From: Pseudaquabacterium inlustre | Lineage (GTDB): Bacteria; Pseudomonadota; Gammaproteobacteria; Burkholderiales; Burkholderiaceae_C | Length of the DNA: 64,000 nucleotides | Direction: 5' to 3' | Assembly (NCBI RefSeq): GCF_038066595.1 | Contig: NZ_JBBUTH010000004.1 | Location: 248,001-312,000, forward strand | Shown here: positions 8,313 through 15,931 of the stretch, piece by piece | How the letters are laid out: each line of letters opens with the position of its first letter | Position numbering within the stretch: the first letter of the stretch is position 1 | Notes under the pieces: generated by a model | Database searches by the model: none | The model's input: the letters and a program-made list of their open reading frames with translations, nothing else | What the model was told of the DNA's origin: nothing | Position numbers and translations under genes: made by a program

Positions 8313-9698
8313 GGCCGGCCGGGCGGCGGGCTTCTGCCGCGCCATCACCCACACCAGCAGGCCGGTGAGCGCCAGTGCCGCGGTGGTCAGCCCGGTGGTC
8401 GACGCGATCCAGAAGCCGCGCGCGCCATGCCAGGCGGCCGGTGTGGCGGTGTCGCTGCCGAAGGCCAGCCAGTAGCCACCGCCCAGGCCCACGCCCCACA
8501 GCGCGACCACGTAGATCACCATCGGCACCGTGGCGATGCGCCAGGCGCGCAGCACGAAAGCCACCAGGGTCTGCACCGCGTCGGCGGCATGGAACAGCGC
8601 CACCCAGGCCAGCAGCGGCAGCGCCGCAGCCACCACCGCCGGGTTGCCGGTGTACAGGCGCACCACGCCCTCGCGGGTGGCAAACACTGCCAGCCCCATC
8701 ACCAGCGCGATGCCCAGCGTCAGCTGCAGGCCGTGCCAGCCCAGGTGGCGCGCGTCGCGCAGGTCGCCGGCGCCGATGCGCTGCGCCACCAGCGTGCTGG
8801 TGGCGTTGGACAGGCCCAGCGGCATCATGAACAGGATGGACACCAGGTTGGCGGCGATCTGGTGGCCGGCCACGGCCGTCTCGCCCAGGCGCGAGATGAA
8901 GATGGCCATGAACGAGAAGCCCGTCACCTCGATCAGGATGGTCAGCCCCATCGGCACGCCCAGTTTCAGCAGGGCGCGCAGCGACGGGCCGTGCGGCGCA
9001 CGGTGGCCGGCCTGGGCCAGGTCGAAGCGCTGGTAGAACGGATCGCGCCGCATCACCAGCGCCGCCACCGCCAGCTGCGCCCACATCACCACCGCGGTGG
9101 CAATGCCGCAGCCCACCACGCCCAGCGCCGGCAGGCCCAGGGACGGCGCGCCAGTGACCAGCAGCCACGACAGCGGCAGCTTCAGCGCCAGGCCACCGAT
9201 CTGCAGCACCATCACCGCCTTGGGCCGCGACACCGCGTTGTTGAAGCCGCGGTAGACCGAGAACAGCAGCGAGGCCGGCAGCGCCACGGCCAGCGCCAGC
9301 AGGTAGCCGCGCACCTTGTCGGCCACGGCCGGCGTGGCATGGGCCAGCGCCAGGAAGGGCCCTGGAAACACCAGCAGCGTGCTGCCCAGCAGCGCGAAGC
9401 CCAGCGCCAGCCAGCCGGCCTGCCACACCTGGTGGCCGGCCTCGTGCAGGCGCTGCGCGCCGAACAGCTGGCCGACGATGGGGCCGATGGCCAGCACCGC
9501 ACCCATCAGGCCGATGAACACCGTGATGTAGGCCGTGCCGCCCACCGCCAGCGCCGCCAGGTCGGTGGCCGAATGGCGCGCCACCAGCACCGTGTCCACC
9601 GTGGCGAAGCCCAGCACCGCCAGCTGGCCGATGAACAACGGCCAGGCCAGCGGCACGATGCGGCGCACGCTGGCGCTGAAGCCGCCTGCCGCCGTCAT
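8304..9698 (-). CDS. MATE-family multidrug/toxin efflux transporter
   Basis: An inner-membrane antiporter of the NorM type that exports cationic compounds against Na+ or H+. The 464 residues contain 12 predicted transmembrane helices and MATE signatures such as PLAWPLFIGQLAVLGFATVDTVLVARHS in helix 1 and GFSFMAIFISRLGETAVAGHQIAANLVSI near the middle. The open frame continues upstream to 10124 but carries no conserved sequence. ATG 9698 overlaps the stop of the preceding DUF3717/DUF1289 gene (ATGA), so the two are probably translationally coupled. The substrate is not predictable. The 3' end overlaps the kinase gene by 9 bp, tail to tail. Confidence 0.92.
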   Translation of the reverse strand: MTAAGGFSASVRRIVPLAWPLFIGQLAVLGFATVDTVLVARHSATDLAALAVGGTAYITVFIGLMGAVLAIGPIVGQLFGAQRLHEAGHQVWQAGWLALGFALLGSTLLVFPGPFLALAHATPAVADKVRGYLLALAVALPASLLFSVYRGFNNAVSRPKAVMVLQIGGLALKLPLSWLLVTGAPSLGLPALGVVGCGIATAVVMWAQLAVAALVMRRDPFYQRFDLAQAGHRAPHGPSLRALLKLGVPMGLTILIEVTGFSFMAIFISRLGETAVAGHQIAANLVSILFMMPLGLSNATSTLVAQRIGAGDLRDARHLGWHGLQLTLGIALVMGLAVFATREGVVRLYTGNPAVVAAALPLLAWVALFHAADAVQTLVAFVLRAWRIATVPMVIYVVALWGVGLGGGYWLAFGSDTATPAAWHGARGFWIASTTGLTTAALALTGLLVWVMARQKPAARPASV

Positions 9699-10168
9699 GC
9701 AGCGGGCGCCTCGGGCGCGTCGTTGGCGTTGACCGCCGCACCCGGCACCGCACCCGACACTGCACCCGGCAACGCCCGCTCGGCATAGCGGTTGAAGCGC
9801 CAGGCCGTGCCCTCGGCGGTGATGCGGCGCCACACCAGGCGCTTCTCGGCCGGGCTGAGCTGGGGCCAGTGCTGCACCTCGTGCTCGCTGCGGCCGCAGC
9901 CCTTGCAGATGGCGTCGCCCTGGGCCGTGGAGCAGATGGCGATGCAGGGCGCATCGGGCGTGGTGGCGTACCAGGTCAGCCAGGCCGCGCGGGCGTCGGG
10001 CGGCATGCTGCGCTCGTCGGCCAGCGGCTCGCGGTAATAGACCATCAGTGCATACACCTCGGCCAGCGCGCGCACCTCGGGGCTGAGGCCGATGCCGTCG
10101 GGCGAGGGTGAACGGTCGCGCCACCAGTTGATGGCGCTTTCGATGTCGGTGATGTGGATGCCGGCCAT
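9695..10168 (-). CDS. DUF3717-DUF1289 domain protein
   Basis: A 157-residue cytosolic protein of unknown function typical of Burkholderiales. Residues 1-70 form the DUF3717 domain (MAGIHITDIESAINWWRDR, then LSPEVRALAEVYALMVYYRE). Residues about 90-145 form the DUF1289 domain, with a Cys cluster (PCIAICSTAQGDAICKGCGRS) likely to bind a metal, then HEVQHWPQLSPAEKRLVWRRI. The last about 15 residues are Ala-rich. The start is chosen because DUF3717 proteins begin at MAxIHITDIE. The gene is coupled to the MATE gene by ATGA. Its own promoter must lie in the 127-bp divergent gap before 10296. Confidence 0.85.
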   Translation of the reverse strand: MAGIHITDIESAINWWRDRSPSPDGIGLSPEVRALAEVYALMVYYREPLADERSMPPDARAAWLTWYATTPDAPCIAICSTAQGDAICKGCGRSEHEVQHWPQLSPAEKRLVWRRITAEGTAWRFNRYAERALPGAVSGAVPGAAVNANDAPEAPAA

Positions 10169-10295
10169 GGGGTCACGCAAAGGGGCCGCGAGCATAGCGT
10201 GAGCCCGCATGCCCATGGCCGGCACGGGCCATGCATACTGGGGACGGTCGTCCACCGGGGAGGCGCCGCCAACGCAGCGGCGCGCTGAGTCCAGC

Positions 10296-11447
10296 ATGTC
10301 CTTGCCATCCGTTCGCATCCGCTTTGCCGCACCGGCGCTGGCCTTGATCGCCGCGCTGGCCACCAGCCCGCTGCGCGCTGGTGAATTCAGTGACGAGTTC
10401 GACCGCCAGCGCTTCAAGGAAGGCCTGAAGCACGAGATCGCCTTCCGCGAGGCCGCCATCCACGTGGCCTGGGGCGCCGAGCCGCTGTGCGACGACACCA
10501 CCGAGATCGAGCCCTTCGTGCTGTGGAGCACCCGCACGGTGCGCAAGGGCCTGTCGAGCAAGCACCAGGAACTGTTCAAGCAGGCCACCGGCATGGACGA
10601 GCACTGGCGCATCGCCTGGCTGGACGAGGCCGCGCCGGACGAACTGAAGCTGGGCCAGCGAGTGATCGCGGTGAACAAGCGGCCGCTGCCGGCGCCGGGG
10701 CAGAAGTTCGAGCTGAGCGCGGTGTTCCGCGGCGGCTCGACGATGTCGGTGGACGACCAGGCCTTCTGGACCGTGATGCACCAGGCCCGCGAGGAGGCCA
10801 ACAGCGACCAGACCATGACGCTGACGCTGGAGGGCGGGCGCGAGATCAAGGTCAGCACCCAGACCGGCTGTTCGGGCACCGTGATGGCCAGCGCCTTCGA
10901 CGACGAGCCCGAGAACTTCCTGCGCCAGGACGGCAAGCGCAGCAAGATCCCCGGCAACGCCATGCTGGAGGCGCGCACGCGCGACGAGTACCGCTGGCTG
11001 GCGGCCTTCGGCACCTACTTCCTGGCCAGCGAGAAGTCGATCCAGCGCCAGCGCTCGTCGGACGACGTGGGCAACGCCTTCATGATCGGCAAGGTGCTGG
11101 CGCTGGCGGTGCCGGGCGGCGGCACCATCCTGTCGGCCGTGGAGGCGCAGACGCAGCGCACGATCCAGGTCGACGGCCTGGTGGGCGGGGCCGACCTGTT
11201 CGCCAATGAGGTGGTGATGGCGCTGGGCGGCGACCCGTCGGTGGGCATGAAGCTGTCCGACCGGTTGAAGGCCCAGGGCACGCGCGCCGACGTCATCGTG
11301 CTCAGCGAGTTCCGCCGCTCGAACGTGGAACTGCACCTGCGCACGCTGAAAGAGATCGACGCCGCACGCAAGAAGGCCGAGGAAGCCGAGGCCGCGGCCG
11401 AAGCCGCAGCACCGGCGGCCTCGGCCGCATCGGGGTCAACGCGCTGA
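10296..11447 (+). CDS. Secreted protein resembling a catalytically dead M48-type peptidase with a PDZ-like segment
   Basis: 383 residues starting at ATG 10296, giving a signal peptide cleaved near SPLRA/GEF. The longer frame from 10209 hides it. Residues about 105-135 (ELKLGQRVIAVNKRPLPAPGQ) look like a PDZ-type loop. The C-terminal third (ADLFANEVVMALGGDPSVGMKLSDRL, then EFRRSNVELHLRTLKEIDAARKK) resembles the ends of M48 zinc peptidases, where EADRLGLYL and HPSTPERFVAL-type segments occur. No HEXXH motif is present anywhere, so activity is not expected. The last about 30 residues are Ala/Glu-rich. Function unknown; the M48 relation is by eye and needs a profile search. Confidence 0.6.
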   Translation: MSLPSVRIRFAAPALALIAALATSPLRAGEFSDEFDRQRFKEGLKHEIAFREAAIHVAWGAEPLCDDTTEIEPFVLWSTRTVRKGLSSKHQELFKQATGMDEHWRIAWLDEAAPDELKLGQRVIAVNKRPLPAPGQKFELSAVFRGGSTMSVDDQAFWTVMHQAREEANSDQTMTLTLEGGREIKVSTQTGCSGTVMASAFDDEPENFLRQDGKRSKIPGNAMLEARTRDEYRWLAAFGTYFLASEKSIQRQRSSDDVGNAFMIGKVLALAVPGGGTILSAVEAQTQRTIQVDGLVGGADLFANEVVMALGGDPSVGMKLSDRLKAQGTRADVIVLSEFRRSNVELHLRTLKEIDAARKKAEEAEAAAEAAAPAASAASGSTR

Positions 11448-11461
11448 GGCGTTGCGTGTCA

Positions 11462-11480
11462 GCCGGGCGGCGCGCCCGGC
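11462..11480. terminator. GC-rich hairpin between convergent genes
   Basis: Arms GCCGGGC (11462-11468) and GCCCGGC (11474-11480) with a 5-nt loop, placed between the stop of the secreted M48-like gene (11447) and the stop of the helicase gene (11491). There is no U-tract, so it may only protect 3' ends or slow polymerase; call it a weak bidirectional terminator. Confidence 0.35.
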
Positions 11481-11490
11481 CGGCATGGGG

Positions 11491-13251
11491 TCAGCGACCG
11501 CCGCGACGCGGGCCGGCGGGGCCGTTGTCACGGAACGGGGCACGGCCCTCGCCCTGGAAGCCACCCTGGTGGCCACCTTGCGGGCCACGGTGGTCGGGAC
11601 GGCCGCGGAAGCCGCCGTCGCCCTGATGGCCTTGGTGGCCCTGGAAGCCCTGGCCTTCATGGCGCGGGCCGCGCGGGCCGCCAAAGCCACGGTGCTCCTG
11701 CGGGGCGCCGAAGCCGCCGCGGTCCTGGCCGCCGAAGCCACGGTCGCCGCGATCACCACCACGGTCGTGGCCGAAGCCACCGCGGTCGCCGCGGTCGCCA
11801 TGGGGCGCCGGGCCCCCATGGCCACGGTCACGGCCACCACCGAAGCTGTTGAACGAACCGTAGCCACCCTGGCCGCCCTGGCCGGGACGGCCGCGGCCGT
11901 AACCGGGGCGCTCGCCACGGCCACCGAAGCCGCCGAATCCACCGGGGCGGCGGTCGCCGCGCGGGGCGTCGGCCGGCGCCGGCATCTTGGGCTCCAGGCC
12001 CGGCACCACGGCCACCGCGATCGGCTGGGTGGTGAAACGCTCGATGCGGCGGATCATGCCCAGGTCACGGCGCTCGCCCAGCGTGATCGCCAGGCCCGAG
12101 CGACCGGCGCGGCCGGTGCGGCCGATGCGGTGCACGTAGTCCTCGGCCTTCATCGGCAGGCCCCAGTTGATGACGTGGGTGATGGTCGGCACATCGATGC
12201 CGCGGGCGGCCACGTCGGTGGCCACCAGCACGCGCAGCTGGCGCTGGCGCAGGCCCTGCAGCACGCGGTTGCGGCGGCCCTGCGGCATGCCGCCGTGCAG
12301 TGAGGCCACGGCATGGCCGATGTCGGCCAGCGCGTCGGCCAGCACGTCGGCGTCCTGCTGGGTGCTGGTGAACACCACCGCCTGGTCCAGCTGCGGGTCG
12401 GCCAGCAGTTGCTCCAGCAGCGCGCGCTTGTGGCTCAGGTTGTCGGCCCAGTGGATGCGCTGCTCGATGCGGGCATGGGTGTCGGTGTGCGAATCGATGC
12501 TGATGCGCTGCGGGTCACGCGTCAGCGTGCGCGCCAGGTTGCCCACGCTGCCGGCGAAGGTGGCCGAGAACATCAGGGTCTGGCGGGTCGGCGGCAGGGC
12601 CTCGGCGACGGCGGTGATGTCGTCGATGAAGCCCATGTCCAGCATGCGGTCGGCCTCGTCCAGCACCAGCATTTCCACCTGGCTCAGGATGGCGGCGCCC
12701 GAACCCATCAGGTCGAGCAGGCGGCCGGGGGTGGCGATCAGCACGTCCAGCGGCGCGCGCAGCGCCTTCAGCTGGGCCTGGTAGGGCACGCCGCCCACCA
12801 CGTGGGCCACGCGCAGGCCTTGCAGGCCCAGGCCGTAGGTGGCGCAGGCGCGGGCCACCTGCAGGGCCAGTTCACGCGTGGGCACCAGCACCAGCACGCG
12901 CGGGCCGCAGGGCTGGCCCTTGACGCGCTTCTTGGCCGGGTCGCGGCGGGCGTTCAGGATGGCCTGCAGCGCCGGCCACACGAAGGAGGCGGTCTTGCCG
13001 CTGCCGGTCTGCGACGAGACCAGCAGGTCCACGCCGGTCAGGGCCACCGGCACGGCGCGGGCCTGCACCGGGGTGGGTTCGTTGTAGCCGGCGCGGGTGA
13101 TGGCGCTGACCACCTCGGCCGACAGGCCGAGTGCGGCGAATTCGGCGCCGGGCTCGCCCTGCGGGGCGGCGGCGGTGGCGATGGCCTCGGGGGTCTCGGC
13201 GTTCAGGTCGGCATCCAGCGGCGCGGCGGACAGTTCGGAATCAAAGCTCAT
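11491..13251 (-). CDS. DEAD-box ATP-dependent RNA helicase with RG/FGG-rich tail
   Basis: Unwinds RNA duplexes in the cytosol, probably in ribosome assembly or mRNA turnover; closest in type to RhlE/CsdA. The 586 residues show the Q motif (EPTPVQARAVP), Walker A SSQTGSGKT at 79-87, PTRELALQ, TPGRLLD, DEAD at 198-201, SAT, VFTSTQQDAD, HGGMPQGRRN, VATDVAARGID and HRIGRTGRAG. From about residue 430 the protein is an unstructured Gly/Arg/Phe/Asp-rich tail of about 155 residues (repeats such as GGFGGRGERPG, GDRGDRGGFG, HQGHQGDGG). This is expected to bind RNA and possibly drive condensation. A leader of some 320 nt precedes the start. The long opposite-strand Ala/Thr frame over the tail is a shadow. 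Confidence 0.95.
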   Translation of the reverse strand: MSFDSELSAAPLDADLNAETPEAIATAAAPQGEPGAEFAALGLSAEVVSAITRAGYNEPTPVQARAVPVALTGVDLLVSSQTGSGKTASFVWPALQAILNARRDPAKKRVKGQPCGPRVLVLVPTRELALQVARACATYGLGLQGLRVAHVVGGVPYQAQLKALRAPLDVLIATPGRLLDLMGSGAAILSQVEMLVLDEADRMLDMGFIDDITAVAEALPPTRQTLMFSATFAGSVGNLARTLTRDPQRISIDSHTDTHARIEQRIHWADNLSHKRALLEQLLADPQLDQAVVFTSTQQDADVLADALADIGHAVASLHGGMPQGRRNRVLQGLRQRQLRVLVATDVAARGIDVPTITHVINWGLPMKAEDYVHRIGRTGRAGRSGLAITLGERRDLGMIRRIERFTTQPIAVAVVPGLEPKMPAPADAPRGDRRPGGFGGFGGRGERPGYGRGRPGQGGQGGYGSFNSFGGGRDRGHGGPAPHGDRGDRGGFGHDRGGDRGDRGFGGQDRGGFGAPQEHRGFGGPRGPRHEGQGFQGHQGHQGDGGFRGRPDHRGPQGGHQGGFQGEGRAPFRDNGPAGPRRGGR

Positions 13252-13609
13252 GATGGTTTTTCTCGTGGCAAGGGCTCGCCCCGGTGGCGCAGAGCGTCAC
13301 GGCAAGGCAGGCCCATGGCGCCGCGGCGTCGGGTGTGACGCACGGGGCACCCTGGGGGTGATGTCGCTGTGGGGATGGCCGCGAGACTGCGATCGAATGG
13401 CGACGCAGGAGCCCGTGAGTCCTGAAGCAACGGCAGGCATCGCCGCCGACCAGGACTCGGGACACGGGGTCTCCCCGTGCGCAATCACTGTGGTGATGGA
13501 CGGGGCCGCGCTCGATGAGGGCCAGAGGGGATGAACGAAGGCGCTGACCGGAATCAACGCCGAAGCGCGGATTATCTCAGAGTTTTCCCGAATGCGCCAG
13601 GGGCCGGGA
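13252..13609 (-). other. Promoter and long structured leader of the DEAD-box helicase gene
   Basis: 358 bp between the helicase start and the GMC oxidoreductase stop, with no credible gene. A GATAAT -10-like hexamer (minus strand, 13571-13576) would start a transcript with an about 310-nt leader. The leader can form several short hairpins, for example CACGGGG/CCCCGTG (13463-13479) and ATCAC/GTGAT just beside it at about 13484-13497. No good -35 box was seen, and no strong Shine-Dalgarno sequence precedes the ATG. Long leaders are known for cold-regulated RNA helicases, so post-transcriptional control is plausible. Confidence 0.45.
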
Positions 13610-15220
13610 TCAGGCGGCGGTGCGGATCAGGTCGGCCGCCTTCTCGGCCATCATGATCGTCGGCGCATTGGTGTTGCCGCCCACGATGCGCGGCATGGCC
13701 GACGCATCCACCACGCGCAGGCCGGCGATGCCGTGCACGCGCAGCTGTGCGTCCACCACCGCACCGCCGGCTGCATCGGGCCCCATGCGGCAGGTGCCCA
13801 CCGGGTGGTAGATGGTGTCGGCGTAGCGGCGGATGAAGTCGGCGATCTGCGCCTCGGTGCGCACCTCGCGCGAGGCCGCCACCGGCCGGCCGCCGAGTGC
13901 CGCCAGCGCCGGCTGCGCAGTGATCTGGCGCATGCGCTGGAAGCCCTTGACCAGGCGCGGCAGGTCGTCGGGATGGCTCAGGAAGCCGGGGTCGATGGCG
14001 GGCGCGGCCAGCGGGTCGGGGCTGGCCAGCTGCAGCGTGCCGCGGCTCTTGGGGTGCAGCAGGCACACATGCGTGCTCCAGCCATGGCCCAGCACCGTGG
14101 TGCGGCCATGGTTGACCAGCTTGCCGATGACGAAGTGCAGCTGCACATCGGGCACCGGCTCGGTGGGGTCGGTGCGGAAGAAGGCGCCGGCCTCGGCGAA
14201 GTTGGTGGTGAAGCGGCCGGTGCGCTGCCTGCGCCACTCGCGCAGGTCGCCCACCGCCTGCCACAGGCCGTGCAGCGACAGGCCGAACAGCTCGCGTGTG
14301 CCCAGCGCGCCGGGCGCATGCATCACCTCGACCACGTCGATGTGGTCGTGCAGGTTGGCGCCCACGCCGGGCAGGTCCAGCGCCACCGGGATGCCGAAGC
14401 GCTGCAACTGCGCGCCGGGCCCGATGCCGCTGAGCAGCAGCAGTTGCGGCGACTGCAGCGCGCCGGCGCTCAGCAGCACCTCGCGGTGGGCATGGGCCTG
14501 CCGCGGCACGCGGTCGCGCCCGACGTACTCGACGCCGGTGACGCGGCGACCGTCCAGCAGCAGCCGCGTGGCCTGCGCGCCGGTGATCACCGTCAGGTTG
14601 GGCCGCCCGCGTGCCGGCGTCAGGTAGGCCTTGGCGCTGCTGCAGCGCTCGCCGTCGCGGTGGGTCACCTGGTACCAGCCCACGCCTTCCTGGCGCTCGC
14701 CGTTGAAGTCGTCGTTCAGCGGCAGGCCGGCCTGCTGTCCGGCCTGGATGAAGCGTGCGGCGCCGGGGTTGGGCGTGCCCAGGTCTTGCGCCTGCAGCGG
14801 GCCGCCGCGGCCGTGCAGCGCGCCGTTCAGCCGCGTGTTGTGCTCGGCGCGGCGGAAGTAGGGCAGCACCTCATCGAAGGACCAGCCGGGGTTGCCGTCG
14901 GCGGCCCAGCCGTCGTAGTCCTGGCGCTGGCCGCGGATGTAGATCATCGCGTTGATCGAGCTCGAGCCGCCCAGCACCTTGCCGCGTGGCTGGTAGCCGC
15001 GGCGGCCGTTCAGGCCGGGCTGGGGTACGGTTTCGAAGCCCCAGTTCAGCGCCGGGCTGCGCGCCATCAACGCCAGGCCGGCGGGGCAGTGGATCAACGG
15101 GCTGGTGTCGTCGACACCGGCTTCCAGCAGGGCCACCTGCACGGCGGGGTCTTCGCTCAGGCGGGCGGCCAGCACGCAGCCGGCCGAGCCACCGCCGATC
15201 ACCACATAGTCGAAGTGCAT
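13610..15220 (-). CDS. GMC-family FAD-dependent alcohol/choline dehydrogenase
   Basis: A flavoprotein that oxidises a primary alcohol to an aldehyde. The family includes BetA choline dehydrogenase and AlkJ alcohol dehydrogenase. The 536 residues start with the Rossmann FAD motif DYVVIGGGSAGCVLAARLSED, followed by the GMC signatures GKVLGGSSSINAMIYIRGQ and GALQSPQLLLLSGIGPG. They end with the catalytic His region YHPVGTCRMG and the second FAD segment LRVVDASAMPRIVGGNTNAP. ATG 15220 has a GGAGACC ribosome site; the frame opens 30 bp earlier without one. No betaine aldehyde dehydrogenase or BetI is adjacent, so choline is not favoured as substrate. Two palindromes sit at the promoter side. Confidence 0.9.
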   Translation of the reverse strand: MHFDYVVIGGGSAGCVLAARLSEDPAVQVALLEAGVDDTSPLIHCPAGLALMARSPALNWGFETVPQPGLNGRRGYQPRGKVLGGSSSINAMIYIRGQRQDYDGWAADGNPGWSFDEVLPYFRRAEHNTRLNGALHGRGGPLQAQDLGTPNPGAARFIQAGQQAGLPLNDDFNGERQEGVGWYQVTHRDGERCSSAKAYLTPARGRPNLTVITGAQATRLLLDGRRVTGVEYVGRDRVPRQAHAHREVLLSAGALQSPQLLLLSGIGPGAQLQRFGIPVALDLPGVGANLHDHIDVVEVMHAPGALGTRELFGLSLHGLWQAVGDLREWRRQRTGRFTTNFAEAGAFFRTDPTEPVPDVQLHFVIGKLVNHGRTTVLGHGWSTHVCLLHPKSRGTLQLASPDPLAAPAIDPGFLSHPDDLPRLVKGFQRMRQITAQPALAALGGRPVAASREVRTEAQIADFIRRYADTIYHPVGTCRMGPDAAGGAVVDAQLRVHGIAGLRVVDASAMPRIVGGNTNAPTIMMAEKAADLIRTAA

Positions 15221-15232
15221 GCCCGGGTCTCC

Positions 15233-15264
15233 ATGATTTCGGGAAATCATGACAGCCGGTCATG
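15233..15264. promoter_or_regulatory. Two overlapping palindromes upstream of the GMC oxidoreductase gene
   Basis: The first is ATGATTTCGGGAAATCAT (15233-15250), two perfect 8-bp arms around GG. The second is CATGACAGCCGGTCATG (15248-15264), 6-bp arms around 5 bp, sharing three bases with the first. They lie 13-44 bp before the start codon, at the position of a repressor operator or a 5' RNA hairpin. No regulator gene is adjacent, so the binding protein is unknown. Confidence 0.45.
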
Positions 15265-15354
15265 CGGCTGTGGCCGGGTGGGGCCTGGGCTGGGCTCCTG
15301 CCTCTAGAACGGGCTGGGGTTGTCCCGCATCGCTGCCGCGATGCAGCGCGCGGA

Positions 15355-15543
15355 TCAGGCCGCGGGCGGGGTGTTCGGCGGGGTGTCGCTGGCGCTGGTG
15401 TCGTCGGGCGCGCCGTCCTGGCCTTCGGCCGGGGCGCTGCCGTCGTCGGGGCGCTGGGCCTTCTTCTGGCGCTTTTCCTCGGCCTTGCGCTTCTTGGCCA
15501 GTTCGCGCTGCCGCTTTTCGTAGGAGTAGTTCGGAGTCGCCAA
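15355..15543 (-). CDS. Small highly charged conserved protein
   Basis: A 62-residue protein beginning LATPNYSYEKRQRELAKKRKAEEK (written by codon), followed by an acidic Ala/Pro/Asp-rich tail ending NTPPAA. The Lys/Arg/Glu-rich N-terminal half should form one long helix; I recall similar short proteins in other Burkholderiales, of unknown function. No ATG fits: the start is a TTG at 15541-15543, preceded by an AAGGA ribosome site about 10 nt upstream. The open frame extends further upstream without conserved sequence. Its role cannot be inferred from the neighbours. Confidence 0.7.
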   Translation of the reverse strand: MATPNYSYEKRQRELAKKRKAEEKRQKKAQRPDDGSAPAEGQDGAPDDTSASDTPPNTPPAA

Positions 15544-15931
15544 GGGAGGGTGTCCTTTCGGGGAAGGCTCAAGGCGCGCCGATCGCGCTATGCAGCGTCC
15601 GCGCAGCATAAGGCATCCGGCCGGTGGACCCCGCCGTTGCCGTGTGCCGGTGCGGCGGCCGCGCAGAAAAGGCAAAGGGCCATGCATGCATGGCCCTTCT
15701 GGGTGTCTGGCGCCGGGTACGGGTTCCGGTACTCCGCCCATTGGTGCGGTCGGTTTTCGCGTCGACAGAAGAGATTGTGCAGGGCCGTGATGACGAAGAC
15801 ATGACGAAGAACAAGGGGCAAACCCGGCCAGTTCCCGCGATTGCGGGGGGCAGGTTCGTTGCTGCAGTGCACAATTCCAGCCTCCACAGCGAACTGCGGC
15901 CGACGACGGTCGCCACAGGTGAAGGGAAGCC
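15544..15931. other. Divergent intergenic region before the orphan parA
   Basis: 388 bp separating the small charged protein gene (leftward) from parA (rightward). TATGCT- and CATAGC-like -10 elements for the leftward gene lie close to 15590-15615, and CACAAT at 15870-15875 may serve parA; no convincing -35 boxes were seen. It contains a 24-bp perfect palindrome (15675-15698) and a smaller inverted repeat CCCGC-GATT-GCGGG (15834-15847). No parS-like TGTTTCACGTGAAACA sequence is present. No gene was recognised. Confidence 0.5.
15675..15698 (-). repeat. 24-bp perfect palindrome
   Basis: A perfect 12+12 palindrome beginning AAGGGCCATGCA and continuing as its own reverse complement. On the minus strand it is followed by TTGCCTTTTC, so it could work as a terminator or attenuator ahead of the small charged protein gene. 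On the plus strand no U-tract follows. A protein-binding site is the alternative. Confidence 0.5.

Noticed and set aside
8304..10124. Apparent 606-residue fusion of the MATE pump with an N-terminal extension
   Set aside because: The extension is an out-of-frame reading of the DUF3717/DUF1289 gene; ATG 9698 with the ATGA overlap is the natural start.
11452..12303. Ala/Thr-rich plus-strand frame opposite the helicase tail
   Set aside because: Its repeats are merely the complement of the Gly/Arg-coding repeats of the helicase C-terminus.
15544..15931. Search for a parS centromere near parA
   Set aside because: No sequence close to TGTTTCACGTGAAACA occurs; the 24-bp palindrome is unrelated to it.
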